The notes under the pieces were generated by a model. It did not search any database. It was not told the origin of the DNA and saw only the letters and a program-made list of their open reading frames with translations. 64,000 nucleotides of DNA from Pseudisothecium myosuroides (Eukaryota > Streptophyta > Bryopsida > Hypnales > Lembophyllaceae), in assembly GCA_951799445.1 (NCBI GenBank), contig OX637294.1, forward strand, positions 23,461,452 through 23,525,451, written 5' to 3'. A program made the translations under genes and the position numbers. Shown here piece after piece: positions 49,404 to 61,612 of this stretch; position 1 is the first letter of the stretch; each line of letters begins with the position of its first letter.

Positions 49404-49548
49404 TGGGTTAAAATGGTCATATTTTGCATGCCATTTTTGCCACCTAGGACAAGTCTATAGTTTTCAGAACATGCAGTTTGAACCATCTAGGACAAGTATA
49501 GATTTCAGAATTGTAAAAGTGCCAATGTTTTGTTAATGAAATTGCCCA
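49404..49548. mobile_element. Decayed MITE of the GGCAATTTC family, copy F
   Basis: TGGGTTAAAATGG at the left and TTAATGAAATTGCCCA at the right. Two inverted CCTAGGACAAGT-type units lie inside. The left tip has lost the AATTTCG part. Confidence 0.6.
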
Positions 49549-51400
49549 TCTTGATATTAGAGGTGATGTTTGCAATGTGAATCTGGTCCAAAAGTAGGTC
49601 TAAATTCGTTCCTAAGACCCTTAGAAACAACACCAAGTGAGAACAGACCTTATTTAATTATACTGTTGCAAAATGGGAGCATGCAGATCGCCGAACTTTC
49701 AAGTTTGAGAGAAGTGGTCCTAGGTGCGTACTTTCAGGGGTAACTGAAATAGTTGACACCTTGAGAATAGAACGTGTCAGTTCGGAGATGCTCCCTTTTC
49801 TAGTGAGCAAATTCCAGTATTCTTGAAACAATTTTTTGACTCCAAAAGATCATAACGGAATCCTGACGTTTAGCACTTACCTACTTTTATATATCGAAGT
49901 GGCCTGCCTGTCTTCAATTCGAGCTTCCATGTCAGCTCCTTTTCACATGAGACGAAGAGTCCGGATATGGGCATATGGCAGGTCCAGGCAAGGGCCACGA
50001 TAAGTGCCACCGCTTATTACTGTATGCGATAGAAGTACGGGACCAGACCCAAATTTGGTCTGGATTATTAATTTATCCGTTTGACTGGTACGTGACCACC
50101 TCTTATTAAGTCTTCCTATGTACTATTTATTCAAGGCTTCACATTCACGCTTCACCACCGCTGCGTGCTTCACAAACACGTAGAATTGATAACTTGCAAG
50201 GGCGGTACGCCGGTACCGTATTTGTAACACTTACGGAACTAAAATCAGTGGCCAGAGCCATATTCTAGGGCGGTTGAGTTCTAACTTTCTAGTATATGTT
50301 CAAGTACAAGCAGTTTCCGGACGTACTACAGCATTATTCAAGGGTTGAAAGGCGGTACCAGCGTGCATCCACCTTGCGGATATATCGATCAGGTGACACT
50401 CACGCCTCTAGATACAATAATCAGAAATTCATAATTCGATAACATGTTTGCATGCATCATGAAATCCGATGTGTCATTCTCCTGAGTATGACGGTGGAAA
50501 CTTGCAAGATTCTCCCCATTCCTGGCTGGAGCAGCGGTGACTAAATATATGTACGTTACTTAGCTAAGGTGTTACCGAGTTAGTAGTAGATGGAAAGGTG
50601 CAAGCATCAATTTAACTAACCTAGAGTTACAGTGAGTGCGATACTCGTGCAGATGAAGTACTTTCAGGCGTCATTTCGTTGAATTGGACACGTCACGTGT
50701 CAAACAATCCAATGTCCCGACGATGTCAGCACTGAAACAGCTTGCAACAAGCCGAAATTTGGAAAAGCGGTGCAACGACCTGCATCAACGGCGTCTCAAA
50801 TTCGGACACTTACCTGGCATCCAACAAAGTTCGTTCGTTCCAAGATCCAAGGCCCGGGGAAAATATAGAATCTCTGACACCAAGTGATAATTGATAAACA
50901 TTTGACAACTCAAAGCTAGAGTCTCCTTCCGTATTTTGTCCTGGAACTTAAATACAAGAGGCAAAACATTCTCTACAGTACTTTGAGAAATTCTCAAACC
51001 TTCGTATTGAATTCAATTCAGTCATTCACTCCAACTCAGTCTCTAATTTAGTTAAAAAGGAAGACTAATTAATTAAAGACAGTAAAGGGTGTAGATACAA
51101 AACAAGCATGTACACTACAGTGACTACACTACCTACCGTCCAAAGGCACCCCAAGACATATATTCCAGGCTCCCGAATAGTCCAGTGAGAACTGAAAAAG
51201 TCTGACACACTCCCCGCGTGGTAAGGCTTTAATTGACCTACAAGGATAGGGACCTCACATGGTCGAATCTCCGATCGAGGCCGTCGCCTAAGGACCACGA
51301 TTCCGTAAAGGGAACTCAACATCAGCTGAGAGCGTCACCACGTTCTAGTCCCTGTACTACCCTCAGCTAAGATCCATCAAAGCTCCGCCTAACCACAAGG
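49549..51400. other. Intergenic DNA, less AT-rich
   Basis: Composition is closer to that of the genes but no coding frame, splice pattern or family was recognised. ATTTCGTTGAATTGGACACG at 50675 recalls one end of the GGCAATTTC family, without a partner end. A frame at 50684-50887 has no motif. Confidence 0.4.
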
Positions 51401-51404
51401 GAAG

Positions 51405-51561
51405 TAGGAGCTGTTACCATGTGGGAATGGTCCAATTTTTTCCACATGGTAACCACCTTCTAAGTGGTAAACTACTATGAGTTTACCACTTAGGAGGTGG
51501 TTACCATGTGGTAATGGTCCAATTTTCTCCACATGGTAACCCCTCCTACTTCCCATGTGAA
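51405..51561. repeat. Nested double-hairpin foldback element
   Basis: GGGAAGTAGGAG at the left pairs with CTCCTACTTCCC at the right; the centre GTGGTAAAC / GTTTACCAC pairs around an 8-base loop. Each arm is itself a hairpin, GTTACCATGTGG ... CCACATGGTAAC. ~157 bp, giving alternative four-way foldings. Confidence 0.85.
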
Positions 51562-52328
51562 CTTCCTGCAGCCGTGGAAGAAGTGACCGGCAGCACATTC
51601 GGGTCAGGTTCTCGGCCCCGGCCTGGTCGGGTGGCCAAAGATAGATCAGCCGGCCCTTTGACTACCTCCCCACCGCTTGTTCACGAGCGCCACCACTGTC
51701 CACCCACTCGAGCAAGCTCTGCGAAAGCCAGTCAGATCGAACTCTATTACAAATACCCGCCCCCCGCGCTTGCAACACATGCGGTTCACTCGTTCCTTCG
51801 CTCCAGTCTGAAACCCTCGTCGATCACAAGAAACAGCTAGTCAGGGTCAGTCGTAAGTTCTCCTCCACAAACTTATGATCGCCGCATATGTCGTTGTACA
51901 GTAGCTATTTCAGAACGCAACCTTCGAAGGCTGTCCGGTCGGCCGGCGATCACTGCAGTACGCGTTCTGGTGGGGTCGATTAATCGTTAGCAGTGACATG
52001 ATCGATCGGTGCACTGATCGGTCTTAGCGCCGAACTTTTTCAAGATCGATGCAACTGCCAGCTAGCGCGCGCAGCGTAAGGTACGTACAAGCTGACTACC
52101 ACTAGCTTTGAGATCAGATTCTGCACTGTCGTGATATATTGCGCTTGCTAACTGAAGATTGAAGCATTTGAATTGATCGGAGAAGTTCGGTGCGTGATGC
52201 AGGCGGCGATTCTTGTGAAAGTTCAGGGAGTGCTGCTCATTCGGTTCTTGCATGCACAATTTGTTGCGAATGAAGGGAAACTACAGTAAGGTTTGAGTTC
52301 ATGAAAGGAAATTTAGAGAAAATGAGTG
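51562..52328. promoter_or_regulatory. Promoter-like GC-richer region without a gene model
   Basis: C-rich sequence at 51600-51840 includes ATTACAAATACCC near 51746 and, further on, CAGTCGTAAGT at 51849, which could be an exon end and donor. This resembles a plant promoter and leader, but no downstream coding exon was identified, so it may be a non-coding transcript or a gene relic. Confidence 0.2.
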
Positions 52329-52729
52329 TGTATTTCTTTTGAGTTGTCTGATAAAGTAAAATGATCAGCATTGTCTTCACAGTCACTGTTTCTCATTCTA
52401 CTCGATAGTGTGTGTTATATTATTAAAATTTTTGTAAAATTTCTTAAAATTTATAGATAAAATATTATAATGAAATGCATGCATGCATTGTAATTCATCA
52501 AATCTCATAATATTTGTGTTCAAGTGATTAGATATATGAAATTAGAGTTGTATTATATGTTTCGTTTGCATGTTTATAGTATTATTTGTGATATTTTAAT
52601 TTGATAATTTTATTATATATGTATTATTAAAATGAATATAATTAATAATTTAAGCACGTTATGAAGTAGAATGAAAACAGTGATTATGTAGGATCCTTTT
52701 GTTTTATCAGACAACTCATGAAAAATACA
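52329..52729. mobile_element. MITE with ~75-bp terminal inverted repeats
   Basis: The left end TGTATTTCTTTTGAGTTGTC, continuing TGATAAAGTAAAATGATC, is mirrored by GATCCTTTTGTTTTATCAGA and AACTCATGAAAAATACA at the right. Pairing continues inward through CACTGTTT-TCATTCTACT on both sides. ~400 bp with a very AT-rich centre (AATTAATAATT). Not coding; no other copy was seen here. Confidence 0.8.
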
Positions 52730-55294
52730 TTCTTATATTTTTTGAACTACCATTTGTGAAATCTAACCTTGTGTAATTTTCCTACATTGTGACAAGTTTT
52801 GTTTGCAAGAAAAATAAGACACTTCACAACTACACACACCTCGACAATGATCAAAAGTTGACAGGTAAACAAATTCAATTATTTCTGGAACTTCAAATAT
52901 TTGTTAGCAATCAAATTTGGAAATGATCTACAGTAGAATTTTGGAATCCAGATTGATCTTGTGATTATGACTGTTTACTACATTATCTTTGAGAGGTTAG
53001 CTAGTAATTCGATTACAATCCCAATCCGGATTCAAATATAATATAATTTAACATTAATTTTTACAGAAATGACAGAAATTTATGACACTGATAGAGACTT
53101 TTCTAAGCAAGCGTTTGGAAACTCAAGTCTACACCATGCCAGTCTGGACAGGCAAGCACCAATCCTTGGATCTTGCTTTTCTCGGCAGTACGTTTCGTTA
53201 AATTGGATCAATTTTGTTTGCCAATGATTGTGACATTCATGTGCACGGCGCTCTAATAACTTCAACTCATATAGATTTGGAGTTCACTGAACAGGTTGTG
53301 CATCCTGTAAAGTGCCAAAGTACTGGAAAAATAATTTGCCGATTCAACGAAACTGGCACGTTTAATGAACTTAGTGCACTGAGCGCGCAGTTCAATGTCA
53401 CAAATCAAACTTAGAGCTCGGTGCTCTGAAATCCTGGATGACTTAAACTATGCATGTTCTTACGATTGAACATTCTTCACAATTGGTTTGTGAAGGTTCT
53501 CCTCGGGATGTAAGTGAAGGGCCGGGGGAATTGTCTCCACATGTGTTCTTGGGCCTTGCCACTCTTGTTTCCGTGATTCGTTGTAAATTATCCACGGCAA
53601 TTAGCACTTGTTTATAAGATGCATAAAATCAGTCATCAAATCTCAGTTGCCATTTTTCAGGAAGCCACACGAAGGAAGCGCAGTACTTACTCATGGTGTT
53701 GAAGATTTCGTAGGAAGGGGAAAAGGAATGGAATTAAAGAAATCGATCGCATCTTGAAGTTGTTTCGAGAGGACTGGTTGTGAATCAGGACGCACGTCCT
53801 GAAGTAGTTCGGGGCAGAGTGGTTGTCAACATGGCTCCTCTGCTCAAAGAAAATGTTTGTGGAGACACAACATCAAGTACTTGTAAGTGCAAATCTGATC
53901 TTGAGTCTTCACGTTTCTTCTAGAGATAACCTCAACAAATTTTGTTTACGTGAAGTGTTCGGCGTGAGAGTCCAGAGTCCCATTCTTTTCATCTAGGGAT
54001 CACTCTATAACCATCATGCCTGACATTGAAGTCTTGAACGGAATTGCGAAATGTGTACAGTTCTCAAATTTTAAGCTCTACGAATGTTGGAGATGTCCGT
54101 ACGCCAGTCTTAAAATTTGAGGACAAATTAAAACGGTGTCCATGAATTTAGATAAATGCCTGCATGATTACCCTAAGGAATTTGGGATCAATTATTTTAG
54201 ATATAAGCTAGGCTCACGCAAGTACGTTCCTATTCTCTTTTACTCCCTATGGTTTTGTTGCTTTTCTAACAGGAGCGTTACTCATGGTAATCTTTCAACT
54301 TGTTGTTCATTACTTGTCTTCTGTAGGGGATCTGAAGAAGTATCGTCAAGAATAAATTCAAAGCGCTCTCCATGTCCTCTTGACCAAAGTGCTCTTGATA
54401 CGAGCAATTACAACTTGGTCGCCGCATCCTGAAACTTACTAGGAATGTATTGCGCACTTCAATTGCACTAAGCTTGGGCCTTTTGCCAATAATGTACTCT
54501 TTTCAAAGAAAATATTGCTGTGGGTATAATCTTTTCAAAGGAAATCAAACTTAAATGATCAATTCAAGCACTGGAATTGCAACTTGAGCTTCATACATGC
54601 TAAGATATACACATTCAAATGCAAAGCAATGATTTGCATGCCCAAGACTTTCATTTTCCCGTCTTTGGGTCCACTACGTCATTTAATATTACTTTGACAA
54701 AATTCAATTTATACTCTTTTGTCAATATAGTGCAGATTCTAAAGAATAAGTTTAGCGCCTCTTTTATCAATGCAACATAGGAGAGTGAATAGAGTTATCG
54801 TCACGCTATTGGATTTTTAATTAGCAGGTGGATGCAAGATGATTCGAGCTATAAAATCTCCCAAAATAACGCAACTCAACCTGACCCACAGATAACATTA
54901 AGGTTGATTATTCTTTGGGGGAATGAGCACTTGTGTCCCATACCAATCTAGGTATCAAAGTCTTGAACTCTCAAGCACAACATGGGAAGCCTATCCTTGT
55001 ATCTCTTTGGGGAATACCAGACGTTTCCCAGTTGAGGAGGCATCAGGATATTCAATAAATCCAAGACAGAGACTTTCCCTGTTGGCAACATAGTAAACCT
55101 CAAAGAACAATACCGGAACTAGAGATAGAAATCCCATTAAAAGTGATGATTTCAAAATTTATGGAATGCTTCAATGAGGGTGATCTTCAAACATCAAGCA
55201 TATGCAACCAAACTAAATGATCATGCTGGTTGTTCAATCTCTTGTCTATACTATATCAATCTACTACTTTGAACAGGTAAATTAGCTGCCTCAA
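52730..55294. other. Intergenic DNA, no supported gene
   Basis: The stretch 53.1-54.4 kb has mixed composition and short frames (53214-53414, 54136-54432) without motifs. GTTTCGTTAAATTGGATC at 53192 and GATTCAACGAAACTGGC at 53341 may be a badly decayed GGCAATTTC-family pair. Nothing else was recognised. Confidence 0.4.
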
Positions 55295-56159
55295 ATAACC
55301 CCTAATTGCGTAAGACCTTTTTGAGCTTCTTGAAATTTGCTCCAAATTTGAACGTACAAATTGTAACTGTACAAAATTCAAACCAGACATGTTATAAATC
55401 ACACGGGAAAAGAAAACACAAAAATATCATTTGTGGATTGAAAGATTATAAAGTTTGATCATGAGGATGCTAAAACTGTGGAAGTGATTTGAAGACTTTC
55501 AATCCTCGTTTCCCATGTCAAATCTGCCTCGAATAACCCCTAATTGCGTAAGGCCTTTTTGAGCTTCTTGAAATTTGCTCTAAATTTGAACATACAAATT
55601 GTAATTGTACAAATTCAAACCAGACATGTTGTAGATCACACAGGAAAAGAAAACACAAAAATATCATTTGTAGATTGAAAGATTATAATGTTTGATCATG
55701 AGGGTGCTAAAACTGTGAAAGTGATTTGAAGTCTTTCAATCCTCGTTTCCCATATCAAATCTAAAAAACTAGTCACCAAAAAAAATGAGGTTAATTAAAG
55801 AGTATAACATGCATAACCCTAATTAATATAATTTATGACTTCTCAAAATCTATTCTTTAATATTTTTAAATGAATTTCTAATATGTTTTTTTTCTTCAAG
55901 ATTTGGTGTATTTGAGGCTCATTTCCAACAGCCTTCAACACTAAAAACTCAAGATTTGCAATGGACATCCTTGCACAAAATCTTGAATAGAAAAATCATA
56001 ATCATTCATTTTCAAAGTTGGATTATTTTTTGATGCTAAAACTAAACTTTGAAAAAATAAAAAATATATACTACTAAAAATAGTAATATATTTAGGTTTT
56101 ATTTGATATTAAAGTATTGTTGACACCAAAATTTGGTGCCTCCGGCATTTAAGGGCTAA
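55295..56159 (-). mobile_element. TIR element family B, copy 2, internally duplicated
   Basis: ATAA then CCCCTAATTGCGTAAGACC at the left; GGTGCCTCCGGCATTTAAGGG then CTAA at the right. It is the reverse complement of 1307-1964 by eye. A ~238-bp segment that includes the left terminus is tandemly repeated (55286-55523 and 55524-55763), which explains its greater length. Confidence 0.7.
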
Positions 56160-56699
56160 TTGATGAGTTAAGTACTAAAATGACATTGCTTTATCCCGTG
56201 AAGGATTGAATCATTGTTGTATCGCGAACACAGGGTGATCTCAGGTAGGTGCATACAAAGTCATTTTTTAGTGGATGTTCTTTAACTTTTGACACAAGGT
56301 GTGAACATGTGTCTCCTTAGTAAGAATATAATCTTTTTTTGATCATGTGCCCAAAGCAAAAGATATGTTTCCCTAAATTTTTTGGACAACTCAGGCAGGT
56401 TTGAGTAGCATGTATAAAACTCCTCCGATAATTTTAAAGTTTGGTAGGTATATAATTTACATGATAGAAGATGCAAATGTCAAAAAAAAAACATGTTTGG
56501 TTTAAAAATCTCACTTTAGGAAGAGTTAAAGTATGCTGGCCTTGTCATGCAAGAATAGAAAAAAGTTTTTTCTTCTAACTTCAAATATATAATCTTTCAA
56601 TCTATATGGTCAAAAAATTTGAAATTTTTTCCAAACAGTCCTATAGTAGTCTAGTATATAAATTGAATTTTGGGAAAAAAATCGTTTTTAAGAAAAAAA
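56160..56699. other. AT-rich DNA with family A similarity
   Basis: The stretch 56585-56660 (AATCTTTCAATCTATATGGTC, then TTTGAAATTTTTTCCA) matches the region of family A just inside its right end, so a truncated and diverged relative is likely. Confidence 0.45.
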
Positions 56700-56856
56700 T
56701 TCTCACTGCCCTAAAAGGTGACAATTTTTCACAGTTTGTGTCCAAAATGTACTTCAATCCTTTTATTAGGGATTATTGCAATTTGAATGTTTGTGCACAT
56801 GGTGTCAGTCATCTGGAAGGCATATGCAATATGATCACCTTTTAGGGCAGTGAGAA
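56700..56856. mobile_element. 157-bp MITE with 22-bp perfect TIR
   Basis: TTCTCACTGCCCTAAAAGGT (continuing GA) at the left is exactly mirrored by ACCTTTTAGGGCAGTGAGAA at the right. TTTTTAGGGCAGG recurs just outside, at 56871. The interior is unique. Target duplication cannot be read because both flanks are A-rich. Confidence 0.85.
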
Positions 56857-59317
56857 AACTTTAAAAAAATCATTTTTAGGGCAGGCACACCATCTGGACA
56901 CTGTTTGCAGTAAACCTCAAATTAGTATCCATACATAACATTCAAGGTAAAACAGCCCATTGGGGTCAAAATTAGAAGTTTGCCCTCATGCCCTTGCTGA
57001 AATTCTTTAGTTTTTTTCCCACGTGAAGATAAGTGTGAGACATGGGAAGAGAAATTGAAATTACATTTTTTCAACAAACAAAGTATGAATTTGTTATGAA
57101 TTTTTGAAGTGTTTTGCCCATCATGACCCAAAGAGTCTCTAGACTACCCCAAAACCAACAAAAACTATATCCATAATGTTCGTTGTACTCATTTGAAGCA
57201 GTCACAATACTTTCTAACCTGGAAGGCCTAAAAAAGTCACTTCCCACAATGAATTTACATTGAAAAGCTAAAAGTTCCTAATGAAGCCACTAATCTCTCC
57301 ATTATTGTTAGCTAAGACATTGATTGTGATTCAAATCTCATTTATTGAAAAAAACATAATGGGGTCATTTCCTAAGTGCCTACTATAGGATCTTTTGACC
57401 CCAAAGGGCTATTTATCTTTAGTAGAAGTAATACCAGAAGTAGGACTAGAAGTAAATGCAAGTCTATAGTTGAATTCCAAAGCTATATATACATGGAGAA
57501 GTGTAGGTTCACTAGTTGGTTGTTAAATTTAAAACTTCCAATTTTTGTGTCATTTTTCCTACTCAGGCCGCCGGGTAGTCATTCCAATTAATATTAAAGA
57601 TAATAAAAAAAGGTTGGGTAATCTTAATAGGCATCAAATGTGTGTGAAACCAAGTAAGCTAGTTGGATAGTTGTCTTGTGGGACATACAAAGCCAATTCA
57701 ATGGAAGTTGCCATCAATTGTTGCAAGCTATTAATGGGATTCAAGTAGCCATTTGGAACTCATCCGTTGCCATGAGAAAGTGTGCGAGTCTAGTCCAAAT
57801 TCTTTAGGAACTAATAGAATATAGGTGGGTTTTTTTGGAATTGTGGGAGATTAAAACCTATAAAAGCTTATTGATCAGCACACTTCTAAAAAATCTGAAT
57901 GTTTTGGGTGAGGCGTGAATTACCATGACAATCCATATTGTATGATTTCCACACAAAGTTTTGATTTTGGTTTTGATAGGTAAAAAGTGAACATGCGGTG
58001 AATATTCCAATTTGAGCCCATACCCGTATAGAACTTGCAAATTAATGCAATAAAATGCTCAATTTTTTGACATTATAGATTCAAAAAGTAAATTTAAAAC
58101 TAGACTTTGTGAACAATTGCATATCCCATTCACCAAGGGAGGAAAAACAATAGTTCAAACTTTAAAGACAACTATTTATGTAGGGTAGAAGGACTTTATA
58201 TTGTTCTATGGCAAAATTGCACCTAAACCATTTCTTTAATCATACCTCTTATAACACTAGTTCCATTGCTTTGTGGTCAAATTTTATTTTTGAGCTAAAA
58301 TTAGCCTTCTAAATCATATTCAACTTATTTGTGTAATATTTTTTGTTCCATGATAATCAATGTTCTCTATTAATTTTATAATAAATTATAGTTTTTATAA
58401 AATTTAAATTAAACCAATAAATTGATAAATATAACATAAATAATCCAATTATTAATTTGATTAATTCTGCAAGAGGTGAAAGTTGACATGGATAATAGTA
58501 TGATAACTTCTCAAATAGTTGGGTTTTTTTACACCCAAAACATCCTTGGCAATGACCTTTAAGTCAAATCATCTATTATCAAGCTCTTGATCAAGCTAAA
58601 TTTAAACCTTATATATTGATTAACAAAATTTTGATAATTTTTATGTGTTAATAAATATTTGTTTATGAACAGAAATGTATTCTTCAAACAAGGGAGTGGT
58701 ACTTTAAAATACCATGTATCTAAAACAAATTTCTAATTTTTACCTAATAGCAAACCAAATCTATATATAAAAACATCAATCTCTTATTAGAACTTGCATA
58801 GATTATCAACGTGACTAAAAAGGGGAGACCAATTATGCATCACTCTATGTTGCTTCAAAGTTACAAATTTTGTGTCATTTCCTACTAAGTCTATAACCCA
58901 TAGTTGGAGCTTACAACATATTGTTTTTCAAAATTTATAACATATTCTCCAACAGCTAGAAAATTCCAATTCTACTTGCAACACTTTTCACTTCAATTTT
59001 ATATTTGGATGGAACAAAATTTAATAATGACGCCAAAGGATAATGCCTTTCTAAAACCAACCCTCTACTACAAATTCTTGCCTAAAATGTAATGCCTCTA
59101 TTTACAAGGGTCCATATTTGTTTTTAAATACATCTATTTTCAACAATTTGAAAATTCATAAAATATTCATATGGTGTCCAAAAAATTCATAAGAAAATAA
59201 TCTAAAATATCCTTTTTGACTTCCAATTAGATCCAATTAAGAATTAGATAATTTAATGCAAACAATGCGCAAATGTTTATTTAGACGCATTTAGGGTAGT
59301 TACTTTATATTGATGAT
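56857..59317. other. AT-rich intergenic DNA
   Basis: No gene, terminal repeat or tandem array recognised in ~2.5 kb. Frames at 56922-57131 and 57376-57591 carry no motif. Confidence 0.5.
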
Positions 59318-59467
59318 TTAACCTTGTAAGGATGTAGAGGTCGAAAAGTGAGCAATTGATGACCTTCTAAGATCACTGTAGAAATGAGGAATGCATCTAT
59401 TGGTTCAAAAATCAGATCATTTTACAGTCACTACATTAGTCATAGGCTCACGTCCTTCTAGGTTTAA
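59318..59467. mobile_element. Small TTAA-bounded element
   Basis: TTAACCTTGTAAGGATGTAG at the left; the right end CACGTCCTTCTAGGTTTAA is an imperfect inverse. The termini resemble the element at 460-679. It shares its right TTAA with the next element. Confidence 0.5.
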
Positions 59468-59919
59468 CCCCTTAGCACTTCAACGTCCCAATTCTAGACA
59501 ATGAACATAGAAGTTATAGGTTTTTTGTGACCACAAAACTTCTCATTCATTCAAACCAGCGCTTGGCTTTTAAAAAACATACTTTTTCAATGATGAAATT
59601 GAGATAAATAATATTTTCTATCAACACCTAAATCGAGGTTGTTTGTTTTGTTTATTATGGTGAACCTATACGTCGTCCAATTGCGTTTTTGGTACCTTTA
59701 GAAAGCTCTTTGTAAAGAAGGATGCATAGACTATGTTTCTTGGCGTTCCTACTCATGGCAAAAAGAATATTGAATATTGAAGCTTTTATGAATTAGAAAA
59801 TTAGAAAATTATTTTTATTTTTATTTTATTATATTTTGGCATTGGCACAAGGAATATTATTATTACTAACAAACATATACAAGCAAAAATTCAAGAAAGA
59901 TTCGGCCCTAAGGGGTCAA
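59464..59919. mobile_element. TTAA-flanked element, CCCCTTAG termini
   Basis: TTAA then CCCCTTAGCACTTCAACG at the left; CCCTAAGGGG then TCAA (one change from TTAA) at the right. ~456 bp, no coding capacity. An interior part resembles 30180-30300. Confidence 0.6.
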
Positions 59920-60799
59920 AGTACCCCTACATACATTCCATGAGAGCATCTCTCTACTCTTGCTCTAAAAAATTAGCACGGAAAACTACTTGTGGCGGGC
60001 TCCCAACTATGAAAAAGGTGCCTTTGTTGATACTTTTCCATCCATATTCGCACTGAAGCCCCACCAAAAATTGTGAACGTCCATATTTGTTCTTGATTTC
60101 CAAATTTTCAAACATTTTTTTTGTCACAGTTCACTATGTGACACTGTTCACTGCTTAGCACCAACCCAAGTCAAGCATGCAAACACGTCAAATAAGGATT
60201 CTTTGACAAAAGAAATGAGTTGTGGGAGAACTAAGTGGGCTCCGGACTGTTGAGGTGAAACAACTTGTTTACTTGTGGCCGGACTATTGCGGCCAAGTTG
60301 GGCGGTCACAGTGGGGGACCAAAAAAAGCCCTGGCTCACAATAAGGTAGAAGCACTAGTAGTCAACCAAGCCCGGCACCCAACCTGTAGGGGTGCTGTAT
60401 CACCCAACCAAAGTTGGCACAGATTTCCAACCAAGCTTGGAATGTTTTGTTTTTCCCTTTTCAAGAATGGGATTAATAAAGTCATGACACATGTCATGAA
60501 GTAGTGAGCAAGAAAGTATGAAGCAATGAGTGGGAAGATAGTTCTTGAATGATCGAAATTGGAAGACTCCAAAGAGTGGCTACTAGTGAAATGCACTTTT
60601 TGGATTCCCAAAATTCACTGTAAATTCAATTTTGGGAATAAAATTTTGAAAATTGTGCAATCCCCCTATTTCCTATCTTCTTACATGGAAAATTTTTGCC
60701 ACCACCTGTTGCTGCACACAATCTAAAGTAGTCTGCTTTAAAAGCGAGCGGCCTCTTCAAATCGATCCTATATTTAGATCTGAAATGGACATTAGGTGA
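59920..60799. other. Intergenic DNA
   Basis: No gene recognised. The part at 60590-60690 resembles 8871-8960. A frame at 60265-60504 carries no motif. Confidence 0.4.
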
Positions 60800-61170
60800 T
60801 CCTTAAATGGACCTCTCAAGCCATTGAGAGAATTAAGAGAAAAACATTATTTATTGCAAGAGCCAATCATTGGCCTTCATTTACTCAAATCACTTTAGAA
60901 GTTGCAAGTGGTCGGATTTTGGAAGACCTAGGGTCACAAATAGGTACCTACAACAATTTTTTTGAAAATTCATAAGTAATTCAAAAATGATTCAAAAAAA
61001 TATGAAACTATTGCTTGTGTAACGTTCCGCATCCATTTTCCTTTCTTTGAAAAATGATCCAAAAATATTTCTATTCATGGAATCTTGTGAAAAAGGCAGA
61101 TCAACCCTTAAATGGTCACTTTTAGGCCATACTACCTTACTCCAAAATTGCTTAAACGATTGACAACTGG
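60800..61170 (+). repeat. Dispersed repeat F, copy 2
   Basis: Aligns with 21240-21640 (GACCTAGGGTCACAAATAGG, AAAATTCATAA, GAAAAATGATC, TGAAAAAGGCAGATC). No coding potential. Confidence 0.6.
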
Positions 61171-61204
61171 TTCTTTTACCTTCCATCACCTAGGGATCCT
61201 TTCT

Positions 61205-61225
61205 AGGGCAAGAGTGGAGATGCTC
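61205..61225. mobile_element. Orphan right terminus of a GAGCATCTCCA MITE
   Basis: AGGGCAAGAGTGGAGATGCTC is the right end of the same MITE type as the element that starts six bases later. Its own left end was not found. It and the next element form a head-to-tail junction around TTATTA, also readable as a ~45-base hairpin. Confidence 0.6.
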
Positions 61226-61231
61226 TTATTA

Positions 61232-61606
61232 GAGCATTTCCACTCTTGCCTTGGATTGCCCCTCGGCCGCTCAAATCCTGGGCCCGCGCTCTAAAATTGT
61301 CCCCATTCTTGCCCCAAAATCCAAAAGATAAAGCCTGGCCCCGCTCAAATCACTCATCAACCCGGAATCCTCACGGGCCCGCTCTCCTTCTCTCCAAGCT
61401 TGGATTTTCCTTGTTTGACAATGTTTTTGTTTCTTTTTAGAAAAGTTGGACCACTATAGCAATTCCCACCAATGAGAATGCAAAGTTAGTGGAGATATGG
61501 AGAGCAAAGGTGGGGAACTACTTAGAAGGTGGAGCCTGGAAGGAGCCTGGAGCTCGCAAAAAGCCATTTCGTGAAGCTAGTTTTCAGAGCAAGAGTGGAG
61601 ATGCTC
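61232..61606. mobile_element. GAGCATCTCCA-type MITE with TTATTA duplication
   Basis: Starts GAGCATTTCCACTCTTGCC and ends GCAAGAGTGGAGATGCTC. Flanked by TTATTA on both sides (61226-61231 and 61607-61612), which includes the TTA target typical of PIF/Harbinger MITEs. GAGCATCTCCA termini are known from many plant MITEs. 375 bp, ending ~400 bp before the COR413 start codon, so it is part of the promoter region. Confidence 0.85.
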
Positions 61607-61612
61607 TTATTA

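Noticed and set aside
53185..53357. Further copy of the GGCAATTTC MITE family
   Set aside because: Only TTTCGTTAAATTGG and CAACGAAACTGGC remain; the interior does not match the family closely enough to call.
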